Shown here one piece after another: positions 1-7,921 of a DNA stretch of 64,000 nt (within the stretch, counting starts at the first letter, position 1; each line of letters begins with the position of its first letter). Source of the stretch: Planktophila grossartii (GTDB lineage: Bacteria; Actinomycetota; Actinomycetes; Nanopelagicales; Nanopelagicaceae); NCBI GenBank assembly GCA_965234365.1, contig OZ248345.1, positions 62,001-126,000 on the forward strand, read 5' to 3'. The notes under the pieces were generated by a model. The model worked only from the letters and a program-made list of their open reading frames with translations, did no database searches and was not told where the DNA came from. The position numbers and the translations under genes were made by a program.

Positions 1-2
1 TG

Positions 3-1040
3 CTCTTTATCGTGGTGTCATCGGCTGGTCAGGATGGCGTGATGTTGGCTGTAGAAATGTGGCGGATGGTTAATTCGATGGCGTGGATGTGGCCGGCGCT
101 GGCGGGATTTATCTTGATGGTGATGGCGGGAGTGACTTCATATAAGAAGGCGCGAGCGAAGATGAGTTACGAGACTTGGTGGATTATCCATATCTATACC
201 TATATCGCTATTGCTGTTTCATTTATGCACCAGGTGCTTAATGGTCAGATGTTTGTGGGGCACCCACTCAGTCGTTTGTACTGGACATCTCTCTATGTCT
301 TGATGGCGGTCTGTGTTCTTTACTATCGATTTGGAATTCCTTTGTGGCGCTCGCTGCAACTTAATTTAGTTGTGGACAAGGTAGTTGTTGAAGGTCCTGG
401 AGTTATCTCGGTGATTATGAAGGGTCGCAACTTACATAAGTTGGCAGCAGAAGGCGGACAGTTCTTTGGGTGGCGCTTCTTAACTCGCGGTCATTTCCTG
501 ATGTCACATCCTTATTCTCTTTCGGCTGCTCCTACTGAGAATTTCTTACGTGTGACGGTCAAAGATTTAGGTGATCACTCTCGCTCACTTGCATTCTTAA
601 AGCGTGGAACTCGAGTATTTGTCGAAGGTCCCTACGGTGCATTTACTGCAGGGCGTGCAACCAGACCGCATGTGGTGATGGTCGGTGGTGGTGTAGGTAT
701 TACGCCAATTCGTGCGCTGATGGATGAGTTTAAGAATGGCGTGCAGTTAGATGTTATTTATCGCGTATCGCGCAAAGAGGATTTAGTGCTGAAAGAAGAG
801 CTTGATTACCTGCAAGCTAATTCGGGGGGCACGATTCGGGTTCATTACTTGGTGGGATCTCGTAAGGATCATCCGATGGATGCAAAGGCGTTGAAGATTT
901 TGGTCCCTCGTATCTCTGACTCAGATATCTATATCTGTGGCCCCGGGCCGCTTGTAGAGACCGTCAAACAGGCCGCTGAGGACCTAGGAGTGCCTAAGAA
1001 CCGCTTCCATGATGAGGCTTTTGCCTTCCACTCAGAGTAA
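3..1040 (+). CDS. Ferric-reductase-like membrane flavin oxidoreductase (5' end outside window)
   Basis: The reading frame is open to the left edge, so the N-terminus is missing. The visible part starts in a membrane domain with a segment at WPALAGFILMVMAGV and a histidine-bearing helix (WWIIHIYTYIAIAVSFMH), as in ferric-reductase-like heme domains. It is followed by an FAD-binding domain with the flavin motif HPYSLSAAP and an NAD(P)-binding domain with GGGVGITPIR and a C-terminal CGPGPL motif. The family passes electrons from cytoplasmic NAD(P)H through FAD and heme across the membrane. The next two genes, an exported FMN-binding protein and ApbE, suggest the electron acceptor is an extracytoplasmic flavoprotein. 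The family call is firm; the physiological acceptor is inferred. Confidence 0.85.
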   Translation, partial: LFIVVSSAGQDGVMLAVEMWRMVNSMAWMWPALAGFILMVMAGVTSYKKARAKMSYETWWIIHIYTYIAIAVSFMHQVLNGQMFVGHPLSRLYWTSLYVLMAVCVLYYRFGIPLWRSLQLNLVVDKVVVEGPGVISVIMKGRNLHKLAAEGGQFFGWRFLTRGHFLMSHPYSLSAAPTENFLRVTVKDLGDHSRSLAFLKRGTRVFVEGPYGAFTAGRATRPHVVMVGGGVGITPIRALMDEFKNGVQLDVIYRVSRKEDLVLKEELDYLQANSGGTIRVHYLVGSRKDHPMDAKALKILVPRISDSDIYICGPGPLVETVKQAAEDLGVPKNRFHDEAFAFHSE

Positions 1041-1067
1041 ACGTCAGGTTTTATTCGTAGGGTTGGC

Positions 1068-1083
1068 ACTGAGCTGGCTCAGT
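1068..1083. repeat. Small inverted repeat (6-bp arms, 4-nt loop)
   Basis: ACTGAG and CTCAGT flank CTGG in the short gap between the flavin reductase and the FMN-binding gene. No clear T-tract follows, so it may be a weak terminator, an mRNA processing hairpin or an operator. Confidence 0.3.
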
Positions 1084-1115
1084 TACTTCTCAGGATAGGA
1101 AGTCATAGTTCAGAT

Positions 1116-1805
1116 ATGAAACGCGCATTGTTAATAGCAGGTGGCACAGTCGGTGGGCTTGGTGCTGTCTTGGCAACTACACCGCCGCAGTTCACATCGA
1201 CTCAGGATGTTAGTGGTTTAACCGGATCACTCGGTGGCGGCACTGGTGCTGCACAAACAACAGCACCTGTTGCGACACAATCTGCAACGCAGGCCGCACC
1301 TACTCCCGCAGCAACCAAAGCTGCTCCAACTAAGAAGGCAACTGCGACAAAGAGTGCGAAGGCAACAACGAAGGCATCAGCAAGTGCGACAACTGCTGCT
1401 ACGCAGAGTGCGTCAAGTGCTCCAACAGCATCGGCAACACCTACTCCAACCCCAACTCACACAACTGCAGCACCTGCACCTGCATCCGGTGGGTATTCAG
1501 GAACAGTTACGGGCGCATCCTTTAACGCTCGCAACTACGGAACACTCTCTGCGACAGTGACATTTAATAACGGCAAGATTTCAAATGTGAGTGCTTCACA
1601 ATCTCCACGTTCATGGAGCCAGAATTCACTTTCCGCACTTCTTCCCTTTGTTAATGGTGGAAAGATCACCGTTGAACAAGTCAAGCAATACTCAGCATCG
1701 CAGCTGCCATGTGGAACATCCAATAGCTGTCGTTCTCAAGCATCATTCACAGCAGATGCTTTCTGGTCATCAGTGAAGTCAGCAATCTCCAAGGCTGGGT
1801 TGTGA
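1116..1805 (+). CDS. Exported FMN-binding domain protein
   Basis: The 229-residue protein has an N-terminal hydrophobic segment (signal peptide or anchor, about residues 3-22). A long Ala/Thr/Pro/Ser/Lys low-complexity linker runs over about residues 45-125. The C-terminal FMN_bind domain (about 126-229) ends in SCRSQASFTADAFWSS, which matches the family position where FMN is joined to Ser/Thr by a phosphoester bond. The FMN transferase gene apbE overlaps its stop by 4 nt, so the modifying enzyme is translationally coupled to its likely substrate. It probably works outside the membrane as an electron carrier fed by the upstream reductase. The domain call is good; the exact flavinylated residue is a guess. 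Confidence 0.8.
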   Translation: MKRALLIAGGTVGGLGAVLATTPPQFTSTQDVSGLTGSLGGGTGAAQTTAPVATQSATQAAPTPAATKAAPTKKATATKSAKATTKASASATTAATQSASSAPTASATPTPTPTHTTAAPAPASGGYSGTVTGASFNARNYGTLSATVTFNNGKISNVSASQSPRSWSQNSLSALLPFVNGGKITVEQVKQYSASQLPCGTSNSCRSQASFTADAFWSSVKSAISKAGL

Positions 1806-2563
1806 CGATAAAGAGACTCGTTGAGACCTGGGGAACAGTTGTTGTTATTGAGGCAACATCCTCAGCGCTAGATGAAGCTACCGTCAGTGCTGCTGTTGAT
1901 GAAGTTGAGCAATTCTTTTTTTCTGTAGATCGAGATTTCTCGACATATAAATCTGATTCGCAAGTTTCACGGATTCGACGTGGTGAGTTATCGATTGAAG
2001 ATGCGACTGAATATGTGCAGCAGGTTTGGGCACTCTGTGAATTTTCTCGAGAGATTACCCTTGGTGCATTTGACCCGTGGAAAGCTGAAGGTGGATTTGA
2101 TCCATCGGGGTTAGTTAAAGGATGGGCTGCTGAAGTGGGTGCGCAGATGCTGGTTGAGGCAGGGGTTGAAAAGGTGTTGATTAATGCTTCTGGCGACATT
2201 GTTCTGCGCGGCGGAAAGCCTGAAGGCGGGCCATGGAATATCGGGATTGCTAGCCCGGATGATGTTGAGAAATACGTGAAGTTCTTTGATGTGGTTGATG
2301 GGTCAGTTGCTACTAGTGGTGATTATGAAAAGGGTGCACACATCATTGACCCGCATACGGGTTTGATTGCTATTGGTGCACGCTCTGCAACTGTTATTGG
2401 GCCTGATGGTGCAATCTGTGATGCTTTGGCAACAGCGTTAATGGTTGATGGTGTTGATGCGCAGAAGTGGATTGGTCGACCAGAGTTAGCTGAATACAGC
2501 TTCTGGACCATCAATCGCCACAATGGAACTGCATGGTCGTATGGACCTAATAAAGGTTACTAA
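1802..2563 (+). CDS. apbE: FAD:protein FMN transferase
   Basis: The 253-residue ApbE family protein transfers FMN from FAD to Ser/Thr of FMN-binding domains. Visible family features are STYKSDSQVSRIRRGE near residue 45, the segment GGFDPSGLVKGWA, then LINASGDIVLRGG and the C-terminal SATVIGPDGAICDALATALMV. It starts with GTG inside the GTGA overlap with the FMN-binding gene, so it is coupled to its probable substrate. No lipobox or long signal peptide is seen, so it may act before or during export, unlike lipoprotein ApbE enzymes. It is somewhat shorter than the usual 300-350 residues. Confidence 0.85.
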   Translation: MTIKRLVETWGTVVVIEATSSALDEATVSAAVDEVEQFFFSVDRDFSTYKSDSQVSRIRRGELSIEDATEYVQQVWALCEFSREITLGAFDPWKAEGGFDPSGLVKGWAAEVGAQMLVEAGVEKVLINASGDIVLRGGKPEGGPWNIGIASPDDVEKYVKFFDVVDGSVATSGDYEKGAHIIDPHTGLIAIGARSATVIGPDGAICDALATALMVDGVDAQKWIGRPELAEYSFWTINRHNGTAWSYGPNKGY

Positions 2564-3342
2564 ATTCCAATCAACTTTCTTATATTTTCTCTGGCGGCCA
2601 CTGCCGAATCTAAAGTTAAGAAGTGTTCTAAATCTTCGGGAACACCTAGCCCATGAACACCATCTCCATGGGTGCCAACAGAATGTGTAGAGATCATTAA
2701 ACTTTGCTCAATTAAATGGTGGTAAGAAGGAGCAACATAGTATTCGTTATTCACCCGACTGCCAGATAATCTCTGCCAAGAGAGAGAATCACGCAGAATC
2801 TTGATAGAGCTCCAGCCATAAACTCCCACAGTGGCTTCATCTGAAATCTGCTTCTTTTCCACTACTTCGTTGACTTGTCCATCTGAATCTCGGCCCACAT
2901 AGGACCAAGCATTTCCAGAAGCCTCCATTGTGAGAATTTGGCCCTGAGATGCACCAGATCTAACTGCGCTAACAAACTCGGGAAGCCCAGCAAAAATAAA
3001 TTGATCAGAGTTGGCACAGATAGCCGGAAGATTCTCATCCAAGTTATCAATCAATAGTTCAAGCGAGTGAGCCGGACCATCGGTCCAGAAATCGATCTCT
3101 ATGAAGGTAACTTCGACTGCGAGTTTGTGGGTAAATGGTCTCAATATCCTCGGGATGCCATGACTCTTTTGGCACAGAATTGAAACCTTGTCTTGGTTTT
3201 CGAGTGGGAAATTGCTGATCACCCAAATCAGCATCGGAATATCCCAAATAGGAATTAACGGTTTTGGTGTATCAAAACCTACATCTGCAAAGCGAGAGCC
3301 CTTTCCCGCAGCGGGAATTAGCAAATGAAGCGCCTTACTCAT
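2560..3342 (-). CDS. Nucleotidyltransferase, sugar-1-phosphate NTP transferase fold
   Basis: The 260-residue protein opens with the NTP_transferase signature LLIPAAGKGSRF followed by PKPLIPI, the nucleotide-binding loop and conserved Lys of RmlA/GalU-type enzymes. It lacks the C-terminal hexapeptide domain of longer relatives. It should couple a sugar phosphate or other phosphorylated alcohol to a nucleoside monophosphate; the substrate cannot be read from sequence. It is the last gene of a five-gene reverse-strand operon and overlaps the cupin gene by 4 nt. It meets apbE tail to tail with a 4-nt overlap. The segments WSYVGRDSDG and NNEYYVAPSY recur in degenerate form in the gene at 3675-4328, suggesting the two are paralogues. 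Confidence 0.75.
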   Translation of the reverse strand: MSKALHLLIPAAGKGSRFADVGFDTPKPLIPIWDIPMLIWVISNFPLENQDKVSILCQKSHGIPRILRPFTHKLAVEVTFIEIDFWTDGPAHSLELLIDNLDENLPAICANSDQFIFAGLPEFVSAVRSGASQGQILTMEASGNAWSYVGRDSDGQVNEVVEKKQISDEATVGVYGWSSIKILRDSLSWQRLSGSRVNNEYYVAPSYHHLIEQSLMISTHSVGTHGDGVHGLGVPEDLEHFLTLDSAVAARENIRKLIGI

Positions 3343-3668
3343 GCGAGAACTTTATCTCCAGGCAGGCTTGGAAACTTTATCCCAAGGACCTTGCAATCTG
3401 TGAGAGCTTCAAAATCACAAACTTCATCTTTGTAAATAACTAGAACTTCATCTTCGACAAGATGGATCTTCCCCATACGAACTTCTCCAGCGAGAACAAC
3501 TGTTACTTCAGTTGCGATTCTCTGGAAGTGGGCAGCTTCCACTTCGCCTTTTGAGAAGTTCTTGACACAGACTTCGAAATTTGGATTCTTGAAAATCGAT
3601 GGTTCAAAATCACCAATGAACCAACCATTTGTAAAATCTTTGAGGTTTGTCTTTTCCAACTTAATCAC
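3339..3668 (-). CDS. Small cupin-fold protein
   Basis: The 109-residue protein has a single cupin-like barrel pattern: VKNFSKGEVEAAHFQR (possible His metal ligand), then TEVTVVLAGEVRMG and DEVLVIYKDEVCDFEALTDC. It resembles small cupins found among sugar-nucleotide genes. Whether it binds metal or is an isomerase, epimerase or sensor is unknown. It starts with GTG 6 nt after the preceding gene; GGAG lies very close to this GTG, so a TTG two codons further in (the fourth codon) is a possible alternative start. It sits in a five-gene operon whose other members handle phosphorylated or nucleotide-activated compounds. Confidence 0.6.
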   Translation of the reverse strand: MIKLEKTNLKDFTNGWFIGDFEPSIFKNPNFEVCVKNFSKGEVEAAHFQRIATEVTVVLAGEVRMGKIHLVEDEVLVIYKDEVCDFEALTDCKVLGIKFPSLPGDKVLA

Positions 3669-3674
3669 GCTCCA

Positions 3675-4328
3675 TTAGATATGTTCATACTTGGCTTCAT
3701 CAATTTGACTAAAACCAACTTCCTGGCCGGATGTGAGGACATAATTCAAGCTTGGTGCGACAAAAAACTGAGAATTGGTTATCTGACTATTTACGAAAGC
3801 CCATTTTGCACACTCTAGAACAAGTACCTTATCTCTGAAGTAGAAGACTCCAGTTGTAGCCATATCCCCAACAACTTTCTTTTCAATAAATTCGATAACT
3901 CGATTGTTGTGTATTCGTGCGTAGGAAAAGTCTGGATTGTCTGATCTAAAAAGTAAGGCCCCTGCCGCAACTCCATCTTTGATCATCTTGGAGACGAAAT
4001 CACTTAGAGCATTAGCATTAACAACAGAATTAGTTGGTATTAGCAGAATAGGCTCTTTGGGGGCGATTAACTCAATGGGAAGAAGGGCTGTTGCAAGCGC
4101 ACCCTGCGTTGGGTTCGACATCGTTATAACTTCGATTGCCGCAGTCTCAGGAATCAATCCCTGATTTTTCAAAAAGTCTTCGCTCGACCTAGTCACGAGA
4201 AAATTTGCCTGACCAGCAGGGGCATAGAGGGATTCTTTGAGGAGCTCTTTGCGTTTTAGTATCGAGTCATTTTGAAGGGTGTCAGTCAACGCTGGTCCAC
4301 CATCAAGGTAAATCGCATGAATTTTCAT
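3675..4328 (-). CDS. Nucleotidyltransferase-like protein lacking the catalytic P-loop
   Basis: The 217-residue protein lacks the GxGxR...KP signature; its N-terminus reads MKIHAIYLDGGPALTDTL. The middle and end keep the layout of an NTP_transferase fold: EPILLIPTNSVVNANALSDF (product loop region), FSYARIHNNRVIEFIEKK, TTGVFYFR and NSQFFVAPSLNYVL. The last segments parallel WSYVGRD and NNEYYVAPSY in the intact enzyme at 2560-3342. It may be a non-catalytic partner, a regulator or an enzyme with changed chemistry. It overlaps the HAD gene upstream by 4 nt (start at 4328 inside its stop). Confidence 0.55.
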   Translation of the reverse strand: MKIHAIYLDGGPALTDTLQNDSILKRKELLKESLYAPAGQANFLVTRSSEDFLKNQGLIPETAAIEVITMSNPTQGALATALLPIELIAPKEPILLIPTNSVVNANALSDFVSKMIKDGVAAGALLFRSDNPDFSYARIHNNRVIEFIEKKVVGDMATTGVFYFRDKVLVLECAKWAFVNSQITNSQFFVAPSLNYVLTSGQEVGFSQIDEAKYEHI

Positions 4329-4942
4329 TGTTCTACCCCTGTAATGCGCTCTAAGATTTCCAGAGACACGTCTCCTGGATCCCTCACCTCAACAACTCGA
4401 GCCCCTGCCGCCTTCGCAGCTTGAATTCCATGCATTCCATCCTCAACAACCACCGTATTAGCTGGATTTGAGCCAAGCTTTTTCATTGCAAGGAGATATC
4501 CATCGGGAGCGGGCTTGGGATTCTCTACATCTTCATTTGTTACTAGCACGTCTAAGAATTTCGCAACACCTGAATACTGCAACATAAATTCCGTAGTCAT
4601 CCTGATGCTGTTTGTTACAACACCAACTTTCATCCCTTGATTCTTTAGCGTTGAAAGAAGAATCAGGTGTGCAGCTGTTGGGAAACATTTCCTTGCAGCT
4701 ATTCGAAGAGTTCTATCTTGCTTAACTTCAGAGATAATTTCATGGAGTTCTCGTGGCAAGCCTTGTTCAAGAGATAGGATCTCGAGTTTCTTTCTTGTTG
4801 TCATTCCGTTGAAGCGTGCTAGATGCTCATTGCGACCAATCTCAAACCCAAATATTTCGAGCGCTTCATTCAGGGCATCATAGTGCCACTCTGTCGCATC
4901 AATCAGGACACCATCCATATCGAAGAGAACGGTGTCAATCAT
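4325..4942 (-). CDS. HAD-superfamily phosphatase/mutase, beta-phosphoglucomutase-like
   Basis: The 205-residue protein has all four HAD motifs: DMDGVLIDATEWH (nucleophile Asp and acid Asp), VVTNS, NPKPAPDGYL (Lys) and VVEDGMHGIQAAKAAGA. The cap sits between motifs I and II as in subclass I enzymes such as beta-phosphoglucomutase and small-molecule phosphatases. It is joined to both neighbours by 4-nt overlaps (ATGA type). In this operon it probably removes or moves a phosphate on the compound that the nucleotidyltransferase activates. The substrate is not known. Confidence 0.8.
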   Translation of the reverse strand: MIDTVLFDMDGVLIDATEWHYDALNEALEIFGFEIGRNEHLARFNGMTTRKKLEILSLEQGLPRELHEIISEVKQDRTLRIAARKCFPTAAHLILLSTLKNQGMKVGVVTNSIRMTTEFMLQYSGVAKFLDVLVTNEDVENPKPAPDGYLLAMKKLGSNPANTVVVEDGMHGIQAAKAAGARVVEVRDPGDVSLEILERITGVEQ

Positions 4943-5553
4943 TTTATTCCTGCCGCTGCTGCAAGTTCATTAGGAAAATCTGTACACACAGAAATTTCTA
5001 ACCCTAAAGACCGGAGCATCAGTGCCTTGTCCCATACTGTTCTAAAATCCCGCCTATGTAGTTCTGGTGAGACTATAACGGTTGGAATTTTCTCAATCAT
5101 CTTCAATGTAGCTTTATCTTCGAGCCACCAATCGGACTCAAATGCATCGAGCCAGATGTAATTTGGTTCCCAGAAAAGTTCTCTTTCGAATTCGCTTATG
5201 CGAATGGCATGAGGGATACCTGCTCGTTTAAATCTAAGTAATTCAGGAAAAGAACAATCAAATACAAAGGATTTAGAATCAATGATTAGGCTTCTCATAG
5301 GTTCGAGTTTTGTAAGCAAGCCGTCACTTTTTACGTTAATTGCAATTCGACTGTCCTGACTTAGAAACTGCCCAAAGCGTTCGTATTCCTTATCGGTACA
5401 AGGATCATGCGAGATTACTAGCTCAGAATTTTGGTCACGAATATCCGTCTCGATTCCAAAGCCGTGAAGAATCGCATCGTTAAGGCTGGCAGCAGAGTTC
5501 GCCGGAACGTCTTGGCTCCATTCGCCCCTGTGGGCAAGAATCCACTTCTTCAC
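4939..5553 (-). CDS. Glycerophosphodiester phosphodiesterase-like protein
   Basis: The 204-residue protein starts MKKWILAHRGEW and keeps the GDPD catalytic landmarks: HRG, an Asn in PANSAAS (PENT position), ETDIRD (metal-binding Glu and Asp) and VISHDPC (second His). It is shorter than the usual 240-300 residues and has no signal peptide, so it should act in the cytoplasm on a phosphodiester such as a glycerophospho- or NDP-linked compound. It starts with GTG and is the first gene of a five-gene operon. A TTAGGT hexamer ends 6 nt before the GTG. The aldo/keto reductase stop is only about 30 nt upstream, so read-through from it is possible. Confidence 0.7.
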   Translation of the reverse strand: MKKWILAHRGEWSQDVPANSAASLNDAILHGFGIETDIRDQNSELVISHDPCTDKEYERFGQFLSQDSRIAINVKSDGLLTKLEPMRSLIIDSKSFVFDCSFPELLRFKRAGIPHAIRISEFERELFWEPNYIWLDAFESDWWLEDKATLKMIEKIPTVIVSPELHRRDFRTVWDKALMLRSLGLEISVCTDFPNELAAAAGIK

Positions 5554-5583
5554 TCAGGCACCTAACTTTCGAGTCTCTGAACT

Positions 5584-6507
5584 CTAACGCGACTTACTCG
5601 ACAAGAGCGAGATTTCTTCGACAGAGAGCTCAATAACTTCAATAATTTCAATCAGTTGTTCAACTGTACGAGCTGATGCAATCGGTGTGCTGACCTGTGG
5701 GTTTGAACGAAGCCAAGCGAGTGCAATTGCAGAAACTGATGAGTTATGCGCTTTTGCGATTTCATCAAGGGCTGCAACAACTGCCCAACCTTTATCTGTT
5801 TGATATTCCTTCACGCCATCTGCGCGGACTGAATCCACGGTTACGCCAGGGCGGTATTTGCCCGAAAGGAATCCGCGGGCGAGTGAGTAGAAGGGAAGAG
5901 CACTGAGGTTGTTGGTTGCCAGAACTCCTTGTTGTTCTGATTCAAATGGATTGCGCTCCATCAAGTTGTAGTGATCTTGAAGAGCGATGTATTGAGGCAG
6001 ACCTTCTTCTTCAGAAATATTGAGGGCTTCCTGTAGACGTGCGCCTGTGTGTTGTGATGCTGCGATGTGGCGAACTTTTCCTTCGCTGATTAGCTGCGCG
6101 TATGCACCAAGAGTTTCAGCCATTGGTACTTCTGCATCATCGTGGTGTGAATAGTAGATATCGATGTAATCGGTTTGTAGACGCTTAAGGCTGTCATTGC
6201 AGGCGGCGATGATGTTTTCAGGGCGAAGGCCGGGGCGGGTGGAAAGCTTGGCGACCTTGGTTGCGATCACGAACTTGCTGCGGTCTTGTGACTTAAGCCA
6301 GGTGCCGATGATGGTCTCGGATTCACCGCCTTTGTTGCCTGGTTTCCATTCGCTATAGACATCGGCGGTATCGATGAAGTTGCCACCGTGGGATGCATAG
6401 GCGTTTAAGACATCGTGAGACTGCTTTTCATCGGCGGTCCAGCCAAATACGTTTCCGCCGAGGCAGAGTGGGTGAACAACGAGGTCAGTTTCTGGAATTG
6501 TCAGCAT
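5584..6507 (-). CDS. Aldo/keto reductase
   Basis: The 307-residue TIM-barrel oxidoreductase has family motifs LCLGGNVFGWT, FIDTADVYSEWKPGNKGGESE (catalytic Asp and Tyr), FVIATKV (catalytic Lys) and DYIDIYYSHHDD (catalytic His). The C-terminal NADP(H)-binding segment is STPIASARTVEQL. It reduces an aldehyde or ketone, probably a sugar derivative, with NADPH; the substrate is unknown. It starts only 20 bp from the divergent UPF0303 gene, with TATCAT ending 6 nt before the ATG, so its mRNA is probably leaderless. Confidence 0.85.
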   Translation of the reverse strand: MLTIPETDLVVHPLCLGGNVFGWTADEKQSHDVLNAYASHGGNFIDTADVYSEWKPGNKGGESETIIGTWLKSQDRSKFVIATKVAKLSTRPGLRPENIIAACNDSLKRLQTDYIDIYYSHHDDAEVPMAETLGAYAQLISEGKVRHIAASQHTGARLQEALNISEEEGLPQYIALQDHYNLMERNPFESEQQGVLATNNLSALPFYSLARGFLSGKYRPGVTVDSVRADGVKEYQTDKGWAVVAALDEIAKAHNSSVSAIALAWLRSNPQVSTPIASARTVEQLIEIIEVIELSVEEISLLSSKSR

Positions 6508-6513
6508 TGAGCC

Positions 6514-6521
6514 ATGATACT
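6514..6521. promoter_or_regulatory. Interlocked divergent -10 elements (aldo/keto reductase / UPF0303)
   Basis: On the minus strand TATCAT (6519-6514) ends 6 nt before the aldo/keto reductase ATG. On the plus strand GATACT (6516-6521) ends 6 nt before the GTG at 6528. The two hexamers share four base pairs. Both genes would be leaderless. Confidence 0.5.
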
Positions 6522-6527
6522 TGCGTG

Positions 6528-7016
6528 GTGGCGACGACTGGTGGGTTTACAAGTGAAGGTTTGGCTCTCGAGGCCAAGGCTTTGCAGTTGTCATCGTTGA
6601 CGCAGGCAGAGGCACTTGAAATCGGTGCGATTGCACAGGCGATTGGTTTAGAGCGAAAGCTCCCGATTGCAGTTGAAGTACGGATGAAAGATTGGATTGT
6701 CTTTCATGCATCGTTGCCGGGATCATCACCAGAAAATGATTGGTGGATTGGTCGCAAAGCGCGCGTTGTGAATTTAACGGGGCGTTCAACAATCCATGAG
6801 CGAGTGATTGCCGAAGAACAAGGAATTGATTGGCATGCGGAAAAAGGTTTGGAAGATGAGCTGTATGCAATCCATGGTGGTGGGCTTGCACTCAATGTTG
6901 TTGGTTTAGGGTTGACCGGTATTTTGATTATTAGCGGGTTGCCGCAAGTTGAAGATCACTTGTTAGGCGTTGAAGTCATTACCGAATATTTGGCACGTAA
7001 AGGAGAACAGCAGTGA
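6528..7016 (+). CDS. UPF0303 / heme-degrading-domain family protein
   Basis: With the GTG start at 6528 the protein has 162 residues, the usual family length. Family landmarks are GLERKLPIAVEVRM, HASLPGSSPENDWWIGRK and AIHGGGLALNV followed by GLTGILIISGLPQVEDHLLG. The longest ORF begins at 6393 inside the divergent aldo/keto reductase and is not credible. GTG 6528 is chosen because a GATACT hexamer ends 6 nt before it; GTG 6525 and TTG 6561 are alternatives. The family (HbpS/DUF336-like) has no settled biochemical role. It overlaps the sugar kinase by 4 nt, which places it in a carbohydrate operon. Confidence 0.75.
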   Translation: MATTGGFTSEGLALEAKALQLSSLTQAEALEIGAIAQAIGLERKLPIAVEVRMKDWIVFHASLPGSSPENDWWIGRKARVVNLTGRSTIHERVIAEEQGIDWHAEKGLEDELYAIHGGGLALNVVGLGLTGILIISGLPQVEDHLLGVEVITEYLARKGEQQ

Positions 7017-7921
7017 GCATCTGGGTCTGTGGTGAAGTGCTCATTGATTTAATTCCCGGCGCTGATGGCATGCGTGTTCCACATGTAGGTGGAGGGCCAG
7101 CAAATACCGCAAAGGCGCTAGCGCGCTTGGGCCACGATGTTCAATTTATTGATGGCATTTCTAGTGATCAATACGGTGTCATGTCTCGTAAAGAATTACT
7201 TGATGATGAAGTGAAGCTAGATCTTGCTTTGAAGAGTGAAAAGCCAACCTGTTTAGCAATTGTGTCACTGGCTGAAAATGGTGGGGCCTCATATGAATTT
7301 GAAATTGATGGAACGGCGACTTTTGATTTCTCATTGGATTGGCTGCCAGATCCATCGCGCTATAGGCCAAATGTGCTTCATATAGGCACTCTGGTCACTG
7401 TTATTCAGCCAGGTGCAGATGTTCTCTATGACTGGGCTATTCGTGTTGCTGAGTTTGCCCCCATTGTCTTTGATCCCAACATTCGCCCTGCTGTGATGGG
7501 TGATCGCGATAAGTACCAGATGGCAGTTGAAAAGTGGGCTGCTATCTCGTCTGTTATCAAGGTCAGCGATGACGATATGGCGTGGCTATACCCAGAACAG
7601 AAGTACCGAGATGTTGCACAGCGCTGGATCAACGATGGAGCCGCCCTCATTGTGATTACTCGTGGTGCTGATGGCTTACTTGGAATTACAGCAGATGGTT
7701 CTGTTGAAGTACCTGGTGTGAAGATTGAGGTCGCAGATACCGTGGGCGCAGGTGACACAGTGGGAGCAATCATTGTTGAAGCGATGGTTGAAAAGGGAAT
7801 TCTTAATCTCAACGATGAAGTTTTGAAGGCGACTCTGCACCGTGCAGCTGTTGCTGCAGGAATTACATGTTCTCGTAAGGGCGCTCAGCCTCCTTACAAA
7901 CATGAGCTGAAGGGTATTTGA
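7013..7921 (+). CDS. PfkB-family sugar kinase (fructokinase-like)
   Basis: The 302-residue protein has the PfkB signatures: GEVLIDLIP at the start, VGGGPANTAKALARLG (first signature) and ADTVGAGDTVGAIIVE with the catalytic Asp and anion hole of the second signature. It phosphorylates a furanose-type sugar, most like fructose, with ATP. It starts with GTG in a 4-nt overlap with UPF0303 and overlaps the aldose epimerase by 4 nt. The three genes therefore form one operon for uptake-derived sugar processing. Confidence 0.85.
   Translation: MSIWVCGEVLIDLIPGADGMRVPHVGGGPANTAKALARLGHDVQFIDGISSDQYGVMSRKELLDDEVKLDLALKSEKPTCLAIVSLAENGGASYEFEIDGTATFDFSLDWLPDPSRYRPNVLHIGTLVTVIQPGADVLYDWAIRVAEFAPIVFDPNIRPAVMGDRDKYQMAVEKWAAISSVIKVSDDDMAWLYPEQKYRDVAQRWINDGAALIVITRGADGLLGITADGSVEVPGVKIEVADTVGAGDTVGAIIVEAMVEKGILNLNDEVLKATLHRAAVAAGITCSRKGAQPPYKHELKGI

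Noticed and set aside
1234..1560. 108-codon ORF rich in Gln/Leu/Arg
   Set aside because: Frame-shifted reading of the Ala/Thr-rich linker of the FMN-binding protein.
6393..6527. Extended N-terminus of the UPF0303 ORF from 6393
   Set aside because: This part is antisense to the aldo/keto reductase start and has no family similarity; GTG 6528 gives the right length and a -10 hexamer.
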